In this document: in pieces, positions 22,308 through 30,334 of the stretch | Layout: each line of letters starts with the position of its first letter | Position numbering within the stretch: position 1 is the stretch's first letter | Assembly (NCBI GenBank): GCA_001953215.1 | Contig: CP019169.1 | Location: forward strand, 2,852,001-2,916,000 | Length of the DNA: 64,000 nucleotides | Direction: 5' to 3' | DNA from: Betaproteobacteria bacterium GR16-43 | GTDB lineage: Bacteria; Pseudomonadota; Gammaproteobacteria; Burkholderiales; Usitatibacteraceae | Notes under the pieces: generated by a model | What the model was told of the DNA's origin: nothing | Database searches by the model: none | What the model saw: only the letters and a program-made list of their open reading frames with translations | Position numbers and translations under genes: made by a program

Positions 22308-24797
22308 ATGAATCGTCTCGGTCTCTCCCTTCGTCTCCTTCGCCGCAACTGGGCCGCGGGTGAATCTCGCGTCCTCCTCGCCGCGTTGTTCATCGCGGTC
22401 GCGAGCGTGACCACGGTGGGCTTCTTCGCGGATCGCGTACGCAGCGCGCTCGACCGGCAGGCGAATGAATTGCTCGGCGGAGACCTCGTCGTGATCGCCG
22501 ACCAGCCCCTCGCCGCGGGATTCCTCGAGGCCGCCGCGAAGCAGGGCCTCGGGGTTGCGCAGACGCGAACGTTCCCCAGCATGGTGTCGAACGGCGACGC
22601 GGTGAACCTCGCCGAGATCAAGGCCGCGACGGACGGTTTCCCGCTGCGCGGGCGCATTCGCCTCACCGATGCGCCCGGCGCGCCGGAACGCGAAGTCGAT
22701 GGGGGTCCCAAGCCGGGCGCGGTGTGGATCGGCATTCCGCTGGTGGGACGCCTGAAGCTCCAGGTTGGAGACACGCTCGCGGTCGGCCGCGCGAAGCTCA
22801 CGGTGGCCGCGCTCATCTCGCGCGAGCCCGACAGCGTCCTCGACTACTTCGGAATCGCGCCGCGCGTGCTCATGAATGCGGCGGATGTCGATGCGACCGG
22901 TCTGCTGCAAGTCGGAAGCCGCGTCACGTACCGGCTGCTGGTGAAGGGCGAGCCCGATGCGGTCGCGCGCTTCCGCGCCGAGGTGACGCCGATGCTGGCG
23001 CGGGGCCAGCGCGTCGAGGGCGTGCGCGATGCGAGGAGCGAAGTCCGCTCGTCGCTCGAGCGCGCGCAACGCTTCCTCGGCCTCGCATCGCTGCTGTCCG
23101 TGGTGCTCGCCTCGGTGGCGGTGGCGCTGGCCGCGCGGCGCTTCTCGCAGCGCCAGACGGATGCGGCGGCGATGATGCGTTGCCTGGGCGCCAGCCAGGC
23201 CGACATCTTCGCGATCAACGCGTGGCAATTCGTGATCCTCGGCGTGATCGGCTGCGCGCTCGGCACGCTGGCGGGATACGGGGCGCAGGCCGTGCTGGCG
23301 ACCTGGCTCACCGGATTCTTCCAGGTGGCCCTTCCGTTGCCCGGAGCCACGCCCGCGTTGCAGGGCGCGGTGATCGGCTTCGTCCTCCTGCTGGGCTTCA
23401 CGCTGCCGCCGCTGCTGCGCTTGCGCAATGCGTCCACCTTGCGCGTGCTGAGGCGCGACTTGGCACCCGCCGAGCCGCTCAGCGTCGTCGCCTTCCTGCT
23501 CGGGCTCTCCGCGCTGTCCGCGCTGATCATCTGGCAGGCGGGCGACGTGAAGCTGGGCGCCATCACCATCGCCGGTTTCGCGATCGCCATGGCCGTCGCG
23601 GCAATCCTCGGCTACGGGTTGATCGTGCTCGCCTCGCGCCTGCGCGGCGCCGCGCCGGGGCCGTGGCGCTACGGGCTCGCCAACCTGCGCCGGCGCACCG
23701 GGGGCAGCCTCGTGCAGATCATGGCGCTGGGCCTGGGCATCATGGCGATGGTGTTGCTCACGGTCGTGCGCTCGGACCTGATCGCGAAGTGGCAGCAATC
23801 GATGCCGGCGGACATGCCCAATCGCTTCGCGATCAACATGCAGACCGACCAGTTGCCCGAGATCCGCCGCTTCTTCGCCGAGCAGAACCTCGCCACGCCC
23901 GACCTCTATCCGATGATCCGCGGCCGGCTCGTGGCCATCAATGACAAGAAAGTCTCCGGCGCCGACTACAAGGAAGAACGCGCCAAGCGCCTGGTCGAGC
24001 GCGAATTCAACCTCTCGTACACCGACAAGCCGCGGCCGGACAATCGCATCGTCGCCGGCACGTTCTGGAAGGAGCGCTCGGGCAAGCCCCAGTTCTCGGT
24101 CGAGGAGGGGATCGCCAAGACGCTGAACATCCAGATCGGCGATTCGCTCACCTACGAAGTGGCGGGCTCGCGCTTCACCGCGCCCGTCACGAGCTTCCGC
24201 AAGGTGGACTGGGATTCGTTCAAGGCGAATTTCTTCGTGATCGCGAACCCGGAGCTGATGGAGTCGTACCCGGCGAGCTGGATCACGAGCTTCCGCCTCG
24301 ACCGGGGTCGCGAGGAAGTCGTCTCGGCGCTGGTGCAGAAATTCCCGAACGTGAGCGTGATCGACCTCTCCGCGATCATGGAGCAGGTCGTTCGCGTGAC
24401 CGACCAGGTCTCGCGCGCCGTAGAGTTCGTGTTCCTCTTCGCGATCGCCGCGGGGCTCGTGGTGCTGTTCGCCGCGATCACGACCACGCAGGACGAGCGC
24501 GTCTTCGAAGGCGCCATCCTGCGCACGCTGGGTGCCAGCAGCGCGCAGCTGACGGCCATGCAACTCGCCGAATTCCTGGCCATCGGCCTGCTCTCGGGCA
24601 CGATCGCGGCCGCGGGATCCGTCGGACTCGCGATGGTGTTGTCCGACAAGGTGCTGGGCATCCCCTACGAGTTCAACGCGACCGTGCCGCTGGTCGGGCT
24701 CTTCGCGGGTGCGATCGGCGTGGCACTCGCCGGCCTTCTCGGAACGCGTCGTGTGGTGTCCTCGCCGCCGCTGCCGACGATCCGGGCTGTTACGTGA
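22308..24797 (+). CDS. FtsX-fold ABC transporter permease (YbbP type)
   Basis: 829 residues from the ATG before NRLGLSLRLLRRNW; the upstream in-frame extension is only translated repeat (CVLCVLCG). The N-terminal helix (about 20-42) is followed by a large periplasmic domain, a block of helices (about 255-400 and 405-460), a second periplasmic domain (about 490-700) and three C-terminal helices. Two FtsX-like units in one chain is the YbbP layout. With the ATPase it may move lipids or hydrophobic compounds; its substrate is not known for the family. Note its link to tesA. Confidence 0.88.
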   Translation: MNRLGLSLRLLRRNWAAGESRVLLAALFIAVASVTTVGFFADRVRSALDRQANELLGGDLVVIADQPLAAGFLEAAAKQGLGVAQTRTFPSMVSNGDAVNLAEIKAATDGFPLRGRIRLTDAPGAPEREVDGGPKPGAVWIGIPLVGRLKLQVGDTLAVGRAKLTVAALISREPDSVLDYFGIAPRVLMNAADVDATGLLQVGSRVTYRLLVKGEPDAVARFRAEVTPMLARGQRVEGVRDARSEVRSSLERAQRFLGLASLLSVVLASVAVALAARRFSQRQTDAAAMMRCLGASQADIFAINAWQFVILGVIGCALGTLAGYGAQAVLATWLTGFFQVALPLPGATPALQGAVIGFVLLLGFTLPPLLRLRNASTLRVLRRDLAPAEPLSVVAFLLGLSALSALIIWQAGDVKLGAITIAGFAIAMAVAAILGYGLIVLASRLRGAAPGPWRYGLANLRRRTGGSLVQIMALGLGIMAMVLLTVVRSDLIAKWQQSMPADMPNRFAINMQTDQLPEIRRFFAEQNLATPDLYPMIRGRLVAINDKKVSGADYKEERAKRLVEREFNLSYTDKPRPDNRIVAGTFWKERSGKPQFSVEEGIAKTLNIQIGDSLTYEVAGSRFTAPVTSFRKVDWDSFKANFFVIANPELMESYPASWITSFRLDRGREEVVSALVQKFPNVSVIDLSAIMEQVVRVTDQVSRAVEFVFLFAIAAGLVVLFAAITTTQDERVFEGAILRTLGASSAQLTAMQLAEFLAIGLLSGTIAAAGSVGLAMVLSDKVLGIPYEFNATVPLVGLFAGAIGVALAGLLGTRRVVSSPPLPTIRAVT

Positions 24798-24825
24798 GCC
24801 CCGGGCGGTTGCGTGAGCCGCTGCG

Positions 24826-26439
24826 CTACTTGAGCGAGGGATGGCGCGCGACGTATCGCGCGATGCGCGGCGGCTCCTCGCCCAGGTGGAAGGCGTAGCG
24901 CTCCGCTTGAAGCTGTTCGTCGCCGGCGGTGAAGCGGTCGAAGCGCCGCAGGTAGTCGGCCCACGAATCGCACGCGAAGTACTCCACGAAACGCCCCGGG
25001 CGTTGCACATCCTCGAAGAGACCCCATGACACCGCACCGTGGCGCAGCCGCGCGCTGCGGCTGCGTGCCATGACCCGGTCGAACTCGGCGGCGCGATCCG
25101 GATCGATGAGGTATTCGATCGTGCACATCACCGGGCCTTCGAAGGGCTCGATGGCGCGCGCGGGAACCGGTTCGTCCCACGGATGCGTCGGCGTGTAGTC
25201 CTCGTCGCCTTCGGCGTCGAGCGTGCGCTTGCGCGTGAGCAGGGCGGCCACGATGGCCAGGGCCCCGGCGATCGCCAGGCTGGTCGGCACGCTCGTCAGG
25301 CCCGCGATGTGTCCCCAGAGCGCGGCGCCGAACGCGGAAGCCCCCATGATCGACATCTGGTACATCGACATGCCGCGCGCGCGAACCCAGTTCGGCAGCG
25401 CCAGTTGCGCGGCCGTCGTGACCGCGTTGGCCACCGCGATCCAGGCCACGCCCGCGACGAACAGGATCGGCACCGCCACCCAGATGTTGGGCGCGTAGGC
25501 GACAAGCACGATGCAAAGGCCCGTGATCGCGGTGCCCCACAGCGTGAAATGGTCGCGAGTCCACTTCGCGCGCATCTTCGGCAGTTGCGTGGCGGTCACG
25601 ATCGCGCCCGCGCCCATCGAAGCCAGCAGCAGCGTGAAGGTCCCCGCACCGCCGCCTTCGCCCAGTTGCTTCACCACGAGCGGCAGCAGGGCCAGCAGCG
25701 CGGTCGAGTGGAAGAAGAACACCGAGATGCGCACCAGCGCATCCTTCATGCGGCGCGATTCGCGCACGTACTGCACGCCGATGCGCATCGCCCCGATGAA
25801 GCGCTCGCCGGGCAGGACCGAGGGCTTCACCTCGCGCTTCCAGCGCGAAACCGCGATGGCCGCGGCCACCGACAGGACGAAGTTGAGCGCGAAGACGAAC
25901 TCGGTGCCGATCGACGCGATGGTCACGCCCGCCACCAGCGGACCCACGACGCGGGAGAGGTTCATCGCGACGGCATTCAGAGCGAGTGCGGTGGGTAGCA
26001 GCGGGCGCTCGACCAGTTCGGGAACGACCGCCGCGTAGACCGGCCAGCGCATCGCGAGGCCGATGCCGTTGGCGAACACGAGGGCCAGGAGCACCGGCGC
26101 GGTGAGCCAGCCCAGCGCCGAGACCGCGAAGAGGGCGGCCGCGTTTGCCGCGATCCAGATCTGCGTGCCCATCAGCAGGCGACGGCGATCGACGATGTCC
26201 GCCACCGCGCCCGAGGGCAACCCCAGCAGGAAAACCGGCAGCGACGAAGCCGTCTGCACGAGCGCGATCAGCACCGGGGAGGTCGTGAGGCCGGTCATCG
26301 CCCACGCCGCGGCGACGTCGTTCATCCACATGCACGTGTTGGCGGCGAGCCACGCCAGCCACAGCATGCGAAACACCGGCTCGCGCAGCGGCGTCCAGGC
26401 GGTGATGGCCGCGGGCGGCTCGGGCAACGGGGCATTCAT
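24826..26439 (-). CDS. MFS transporter with C-terminal monooxygenase-like domain
   Basis: 537 residues. The first 410 or so form about 11-12 membrane helices of the MFS_3 (EntS-like) exporter family, with LPSGAVADIVDRRRLL in the loop between helices 2 and 3. The last 110 residues are soluble and resemble the antibiotic-biosynthesis-monooxygenase ferredoxin-like fold (CTIEYLIDPDRAAEFDRVM ... GLFEDVQRPGRFVEYF). Such fusions occur in annotated MFS_3 proteins; the role of the tail is unknown. The gene is convergent with the permease (28-base gap) and divergent from the EamA gene. Confidence 0.85.
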   Translation of the reverse strand: MNAPLPEPPAAITAWTPLREPVFRMLWLAWLAANTCMWMNDVAAAWAMTGLTTSPVLIALVQTASSLPVFLLGLPSGAVADIVDRRRLLMGTQIWIAANAAALFAVSALGWLTAPVLLALVFANGIGLAMRWPVYAAVVPELVERPLLPTALALNAVAMNLSRVVGPLVAGVTIASIGTEFVFALNFVLSVAAAIAVSRWKREVKPSVLPGERFIGAMRIGVQYVRESRRMKDALVRISVFFFHSTALLALLPLVVKQLGEGGGAGTFTLLLASMGAGAIVTATQLPKMRAKWTRDHFTLWGTAITGLCIVLVAYAPNIWVAVPILFVAGVAWIAVANAVTTAAQLALPNWVRARGMSMYQMSIMGASAFGAALWGHIAGLTSVPTSLAIAGALAIVAALLTRKRTLDAEGDEDYTPTHPWDEPVPARAIEPFEGPVMCTIEYLIDPDRAAEFDRVMARSRSARLRHGAVSWGLFEDVQRPGRFVEYFACDSWADYLRRFDRFTAGDEQLQAERYAFHLGEEPPRIARYVARHPSLK

Positions 26440-26477
26440 CGGTTCGAGCGTAACACCCCGATATACTCGCAGGCTCG

Positions 26478-27377
26478 ATGACGTCGTTCCGCGCCTCGCC
26501 CTACCTGCTGCTCACGCTCACGTCCCTGTTCTGGTCGCTGAACTGGATCGTGGGCAAGGCCATCGTGGGCCATGTGACGCCGCTCACGCTCACCTTCATC
26601 CGCTGGGTGGTGGCGGCGGTCGCACTCCTGCTCTTCGCGTGGCCCCAGGTTCGGGCCAACCTCCCCGTCGTGCGGCGCCACTGGAAGTTCATCGTGCGGC
26701 TGGGTTTCTGGGGCACCGGGCTGCACAACGCCTTCGCGTATGTCGGCCTCCAGTTCACCACGGCCACCAACGGCGTGATCCTCAACAGCGCGATCCCCAT
26801 CCTCATCATCCTGCTCGGGTGGCTGGTCTATCGCGATTCCCTCACGCGCATCCAGACCCTGGGCGTCGGCGTTTCGATGGCGGGCGTGCTGTCGGTGCTG
26901 ACCGGCGGGGACCTCACGGTGCTGGCGCAGCTCGAGTTGAACAAGGGCGACGTGATCGTGCTCGCGGGCATGGTGTTCTGGGCCGCGTACACGGTCTTCC
27001 TGCGCGAGAAGCCCGCGGAGTTGCCGGGCATCGTGTTGCTCGTCTGCTGCGCGTGCGTCGGCGTGATGCTGCTCTTTCCGCTGATGCTCGTGGAGGTCCT
27101 GGTCTTCGAGGGGCACGCCGAGTTCACGCCGGCCACGATCGGAGCGATGCTCTACGTGGGGCTCTTCCCTTCGTTCCTCGGGTACATCTTCTGGAACCGG
27201 GGCGTCTCCGAAGTGGGTTCGAACGTGGCGGGCATCTTCGTGCACTTGATGCCGGCGTTCGGGAGCCTGCTGGCCTGGATGTTCCTCGGCGAAACGATCC
27301 ACCTGTATCACTTGATGGGCATCGCGCTCATCCTCGCGGGCATCGCGCTCACGACGCGCGGGAGGAAAACGAACTAA
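26478..27377 (+). CDS. EamA/DMT-family permease
   Basis: 299 residues with ten predicted membrane helices in two EamA repeats; the second repeat starts near LNKGDVIVLAGMVFWAAYTVF. GVILNSAIPILIILLGWLVYRD fits the drug/metabolite transporter superfamily. The substrate is unknown. A TATACT hexamer lies 11 bases before the ATG, so the leader may be very short. A tandem-unit hairpin follows its stop. Confidence 0.88.
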   Translation: MTSFRASPYLLLTLTSLFWSLNWIVGKAIVGHVTPLTLTFIRWVVAAVALLLFAWPQVRANLPVVRRHWKFIVRLGFWGTGLHNAFAYVGLQFTTATNGVILNSAIPILIILLGWLVYRDSLTRIQTLGVGVSMAGVLSVLTGGDLTVLAQLELNKGDVIVLAGMVFWAAYTVFLREKPAELPGIVLLVCCACVGVMLLFPLMLVEVLVFEGHAEFTPATIGAMLYVGLFPSFLGYIFWNRGVSEVGSNVAGIFVHLMPAFGSLLAWMFLGETIHLYHLMGIALILAGIALTTRGRKTN

Positions 27378-27380
27378 CCC

Positions 27381-27521
27381 AAAGGCATTGGACACAGATA
27401 AACACAGATAAACACAGATGAACACAGATAAAACCAAGCTGGGTCGGAGACGTCGGCGAACTGAATCCCCATTGCCTTTGTCTGTGTTCATCTGTGTTCA
27501 TCTGTGTCCCCTTGCCCTTTC
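27381..27521. repeat. Hairpin repeat with GATAAACACA tandem units
   Basis: The left part (27390-27430) is four near-identical 10-base units (CAGATAAACA); the right part (27481-27509) is the inverted form (TCTGTGTTCA units), with about 50 bases between. AAAGG and CCTTT close the ends. It sits between the DMT permease and sixA. It has the same design as the 18243 and 22175 elements. Confidence 0.85.
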
Positions 27522-27542
27522 TTGAATAGCCCGGAGGGCTGA

Positions 27543-28001
27543 ATGGAATTGATTCTTTGGCGGCACGCGGAGGCAGAGGACGGCACCGGCGACGACATGG
27601 CCCGAGCCCTCACGAGGCGCGGCCACAAGCAGGCGAAGCTGATGGCCGCATGGCTCCGGCCCCGCCTGGGCAACGACTGGAAGATCCTCTCCAGTCCCGC
27701 GAAGCGAGCGTTGCAGACCGCGGAAGCGCTGGAACGTCACCTCGAGATCCGCGAACGCCTCGACACCTCGTGCGGTCCCGCCGATGTCCTGCGCGAGTCG
27801 GGATGGCCGGACGCGAAGGGCTCCGTGATGGTCGTCGGCCACCAGCCGACCCTGGGGCAGGTCGCGGCGCAACTGCTGGGCGTTCCCGGCGACGTGGCTT
27901 TCCGCAAGGGCGCCGTCTGGTGGTTCTCCACGCGGCAGCGCGACGGCGGCGGGGAGACCGTGCTCAAGGCGGTGCTGAATCCCGATCTCCTCGAAGATTG
28001 A
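27543..28001 (+). CDS. sixA: Phosphohistidine phosphatase SixA
   Basis: 152 residues, the short histidine-phosphatase form. The catalytic His8 lies in LILWRHAEAED, and the second His in VVGHQPTLGQVA. SixA dephosphorylates histidine phosphotransfer proteins (ArcB; also Npr of the nitrogen PTS). GGAGGG lies just before the ATG. A phosphorelay partner is not visible nearby, so the substrate is open. Confidence 0.88.
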   Translation: MELILWRHAEAEDGTGDDMARALTRRGHKQAKLMAAWLRPRLGNDWKILSSPAKRALQTAEALERHLEIRERLDTSCGPADVLRESGWPDAKGSVMVVGHQPTLGQVAAQLLGVPGDVAFRKGAVWWFSTRQRDGGGETVLKAVLNPDLLED

Positions 28002-28032
28002 GTACGATGGTGTTTCCCGTGTGGAGGCCCCG

Positions 28033-28875
28033 ATGAAGCTCACGCCCGAGCAACTCGCGCAATTCGACCGCGACGGCTACCTGTTCTTCCCGTCGCTGTT
28101 TTCGCCCGCGGAAATGAAGGTCCTCCTCGACGAAGTGCCGAAGCTCTACGCCCAGCGCCGCCCGGAGAACGTGCGCGAGAAGGGCAGCGAAGCGGTACGC
28201 ACCAATTTCGCCGCGCACCTCTACAGCGAGCCCTTCGCGAGGCTTGCCCGGCATCCGCGCATGGTCGAGCCGGCGATGCAGCTCTTCGGCGAGCCGGTGT
28301 ACATGCACCAGTTCAAGATCAACGGGAAGATGGCCTTCGAAGGCGACGTCTGGCAGTGGCACCAGGACTACGGGACCTGGATGAACGATGACCTGATGCC
28401 GGAAGCACGCGCGATGAACGTCGCGATCTTCCTGGACGAGGTGAACGAATTCAACGGCCCGCTCATGTTCATTCCCGGCAGCCACAAGCAGGGCGCGCTG
28501 CCCGCGGGGCACGACACGAGCACGACGAGCTATCCGCTGTGGACGATCGATAGCAATGCCATCACGAAACTCGTGGAGAGTGGCGGCATCGTGGCGCCCA
28601 AGGGGCCGGCCGGTTCGATGATCCTCTTCCACGGCTGCCTCGTGCATGCGTCGACGTCGAACCTCTCGCCATGGAACCGCGTGAGCGTGTACCTCTCGCT
28701 CTGCGCGGTGTCGAACCACATCCGCCGCTTCAAGCGCCCCGAGTACATCGCGCATCGCGACTTCACGCCCATCGAGATGCTGCCCGACGATTGCCTCACG
28801 AAGCCGTATCCCGTACACCTCCCGTGGAAGGACGGCACGCCGCCCTCCGCGTACAAGACGGAGCTCGCTGCCTGA
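28033..28875 (+). CDS. Phytanoyl-CoA dioxygenase (PhyH) family protein
   Basis: 280 residues of the Fe(II)/2-oxoglutarate oxygenase fold. The metal facial triad is likely His110 and Asp112 in WHQDYGTW and His205 in GCLVHASTSNLS; the Arg in NRVSVYL would bind 2-oxoglutarate. It begins DRDGYLFFPSLFS, as in EctD-like and phytanoyl-CoA hydroxylases. The start ATG has GGAGG five bases upstream; a GTG at 28021 is less likely. An aldehyde dehydrogenase gene follows one base after its stop, so the two may oxidise one substrate in turn. The substrate is not known. Confidence 0.85.
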   Translation: MKLTPEQLAQFDRDGYLFFPSLFSPAEMKVLLDEVPKLYAQRRPENVREKGSEAVRTNFAAHLYSEPFARLARHPRMVEPAMQLFGEPVYMHQFKINGKMAFEGDVWQWHQDYGTWMNDDLMPEARAMNVAIFLDEVNEFNGPLMFIPGSHKQGALPAGHDTSTTSYPLWTIDSNAITKLVESGGIVAPKGPAGSMILFHGCLVHASTSNLSPWNRVSVYLSLCAVSNHIRRFKRPEYIAHRDFTPIEMLPDDCLTKPYPVHLPWKDGTPPSAYKTELAA

Positions 28876-28876
28876 C

Positions 28877-30307
28877 ATGAAACACTATCCCCTGATGGTT
28901 CCCGGCGCCACGCCCGGTGCGAAGCGCGCCGAGGTGCGCTCCCCCAACGACATGCAGGTCTTCGCGACGGCCGACACGGGAGGCGCGGCCGTGGTCGAGA
29001 GGGCGCTCGCCACGGCGTATGGCCTCTTTCGCGATCGCGACCAGTGGATCCCGGTGCCCAAGCGCATCGAGGTGCTGCACAAGGCCGCGGAGATCATGCA
29101 GAAGCGCTTCGAGGAACTCGCGCTGCTGATCGCGCAGGAAGGCGGCAAGCCCCTCATCGATGCGCGCGTCGAAGTCGCGCGCGCGATCGACGGCGTGAAG
29201 AACTGCGCCGACCTTCCGCGTTCGCACCCGGGCCACGTGATCCCGATGAACGTGAATCCGGCGTCCGCCGGGCGCATGGCCTTCACGCAGAAGGAGCCGA
29301 TCGGCGTCGTCGTCGCCGTGAGCGCCTTCAACCATCCGCTGAACCTGATCGTTCACCAGGTGGCGCCCGCGGTGATCGCCGGCTGCCCCGTGATCGTGAA
29401 GCCCGCGGCCGATACGCCACTCTCCTGCTTCACGTTCGTGCAGATCCTGCGCGACGCCGGTTACCCCGACGTGTGGGCGCAGGCACTGATGACGGAGAAT
29501 CGCGAAGCGGCGACGCAACTGGTCGCGGACAAGCGCGTGGCGTTCTTCAGCTTCATCGGCAGCGCGGCGGTGGGCTGGAAGCTGAAGGCGCAACTCGCGC
29601 CCGGTGCGCGCGCGGCGTTGGAGCATGGCGGCGCGGCCCCGGCCATCGTCGCCGAGGATGCGGACCTCGACCTCACGCTGCCCAAGCTTTCGAAAGGCGG
29701 CTTCTATCACGCCGGGCAGGTGTGCGTGTCGGTGCAGCGCGTGTTCGCGCACCGTTCGATCGCGGAGAAGCTCGCCAAGGGTCTCGCCGAGCTCGCGAAG
29801 AAGCTGAAGGTGGGCGACGCGACCAAGCCCGACACTGAAGTGGGCCCGCTGATCCGCCCCGCCGAACTGAAACGCGTCGACGAGTGGGTGCAGGAAGCGG
29901 TGAAGGGCGGCGGCAAGCTGCTTTGCGGCGGCAAGGCGATCTCGGAGACTTTCTACGAGCCGACGGTCATCCTCGAGCCGCCGGCCGACAGCAAGCTCTC
30001 GAAGATGGAAGTGTTCGGCCCGGTGGTGTGCGTCTACGCGTACGACAACATGGACGAGGCCATCGCGCGAGCCAACTCGCTGCCGGTGGCGTTCCAGGCG
30101 TCGATCTTCACGCGCAGCTATTCGACGGCGTTGCGCGCGTACCAGCGCCTCGATGCGTCGGCTGTGATGCTGAACGACCACACGGCCTTCCGCGTCGACT
30201 GGATGCCGTTCGCGGGATTGCGCGAATCGGGCTTCGGCGTCGGCGGCATTCCGTACACGTATCACGACATGACCATCGAAAAGATGTTCGTCGCGCCGAC
30301 GGCGTAG
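28877..30307 (+). CDS. Aldehyde dehydrogenase family protein
   Basis: 476 residues with the ALDH active site: Glu249 in LEHGGAAP and Cys283 in HAGQVCVSVQRV; AFNHPLNLIVHQVAPA is the cofactor region. It is NAD(P)-dependent and oxidises aldehydes to acids. LEHGG in place of the usual LELGG and the pattern around it suggest the group that includes succinate-semialdehyde and lactaldehyde dehydrogenases, but the substrate is not settled. One base separates it from the PhyH gene upstream, so they form an operon. Confidence 0.88.
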   Translation: MKHYPLMVPGATPGAKRAEVRSPNDMQVFATADTGGAAVVERALATAYGLFRDRDQWIPVPKRIEVLHKAAEIMQKRFEELALLIAQEGGKPLIDARVEVARAIDGVKNCADLPRSHPGHVIPMNVNPASAGRMAFTQKEPIGVVVAVSAFNHPLNLIVHQVAPAVIAGCPVIVKPAADTPLSCFTFVQILRDAGYPDVWAQALMTENREAATQLVADKRVAFFSFIGSAAVGWKLKAQLAPGARAALEHGGAAPAIVAEDADLDLTLPKLSKGGFYHAGQVCVSVQRVFAHRSIAEKLAKGLAELAKKLKVGDATKPDTEVGPLIRPAELKRVDEWVQEAVKGGGKLLCGGKAISETFYEPTVILEPPADSKLSKMEVFGPVVCVYAYDNMDEAIARANSLPVAFQASIFTRSYSTALRAYQRLDASAVMLNDHTAFRVDWMPFAGLRESGFGVGGIPYTYHDMTIEKMFVAPTA

Positions 30308-30334
30308 GCGTCGGTGTCGGGTAGGATTCGTGTC

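Noticed and set aside
22293-25037. 914-codon open frame on the minus strand across the permease
   Set aside because: Antisense to the YbbP-type permease. No domain could be seen and composition is that of a shadow frame.
27390-27430. Possible CRISPR array
   Set aside because: Units are 10 bases, directly adjacent and paired with an inverted copy; no spacers and no cas genes.
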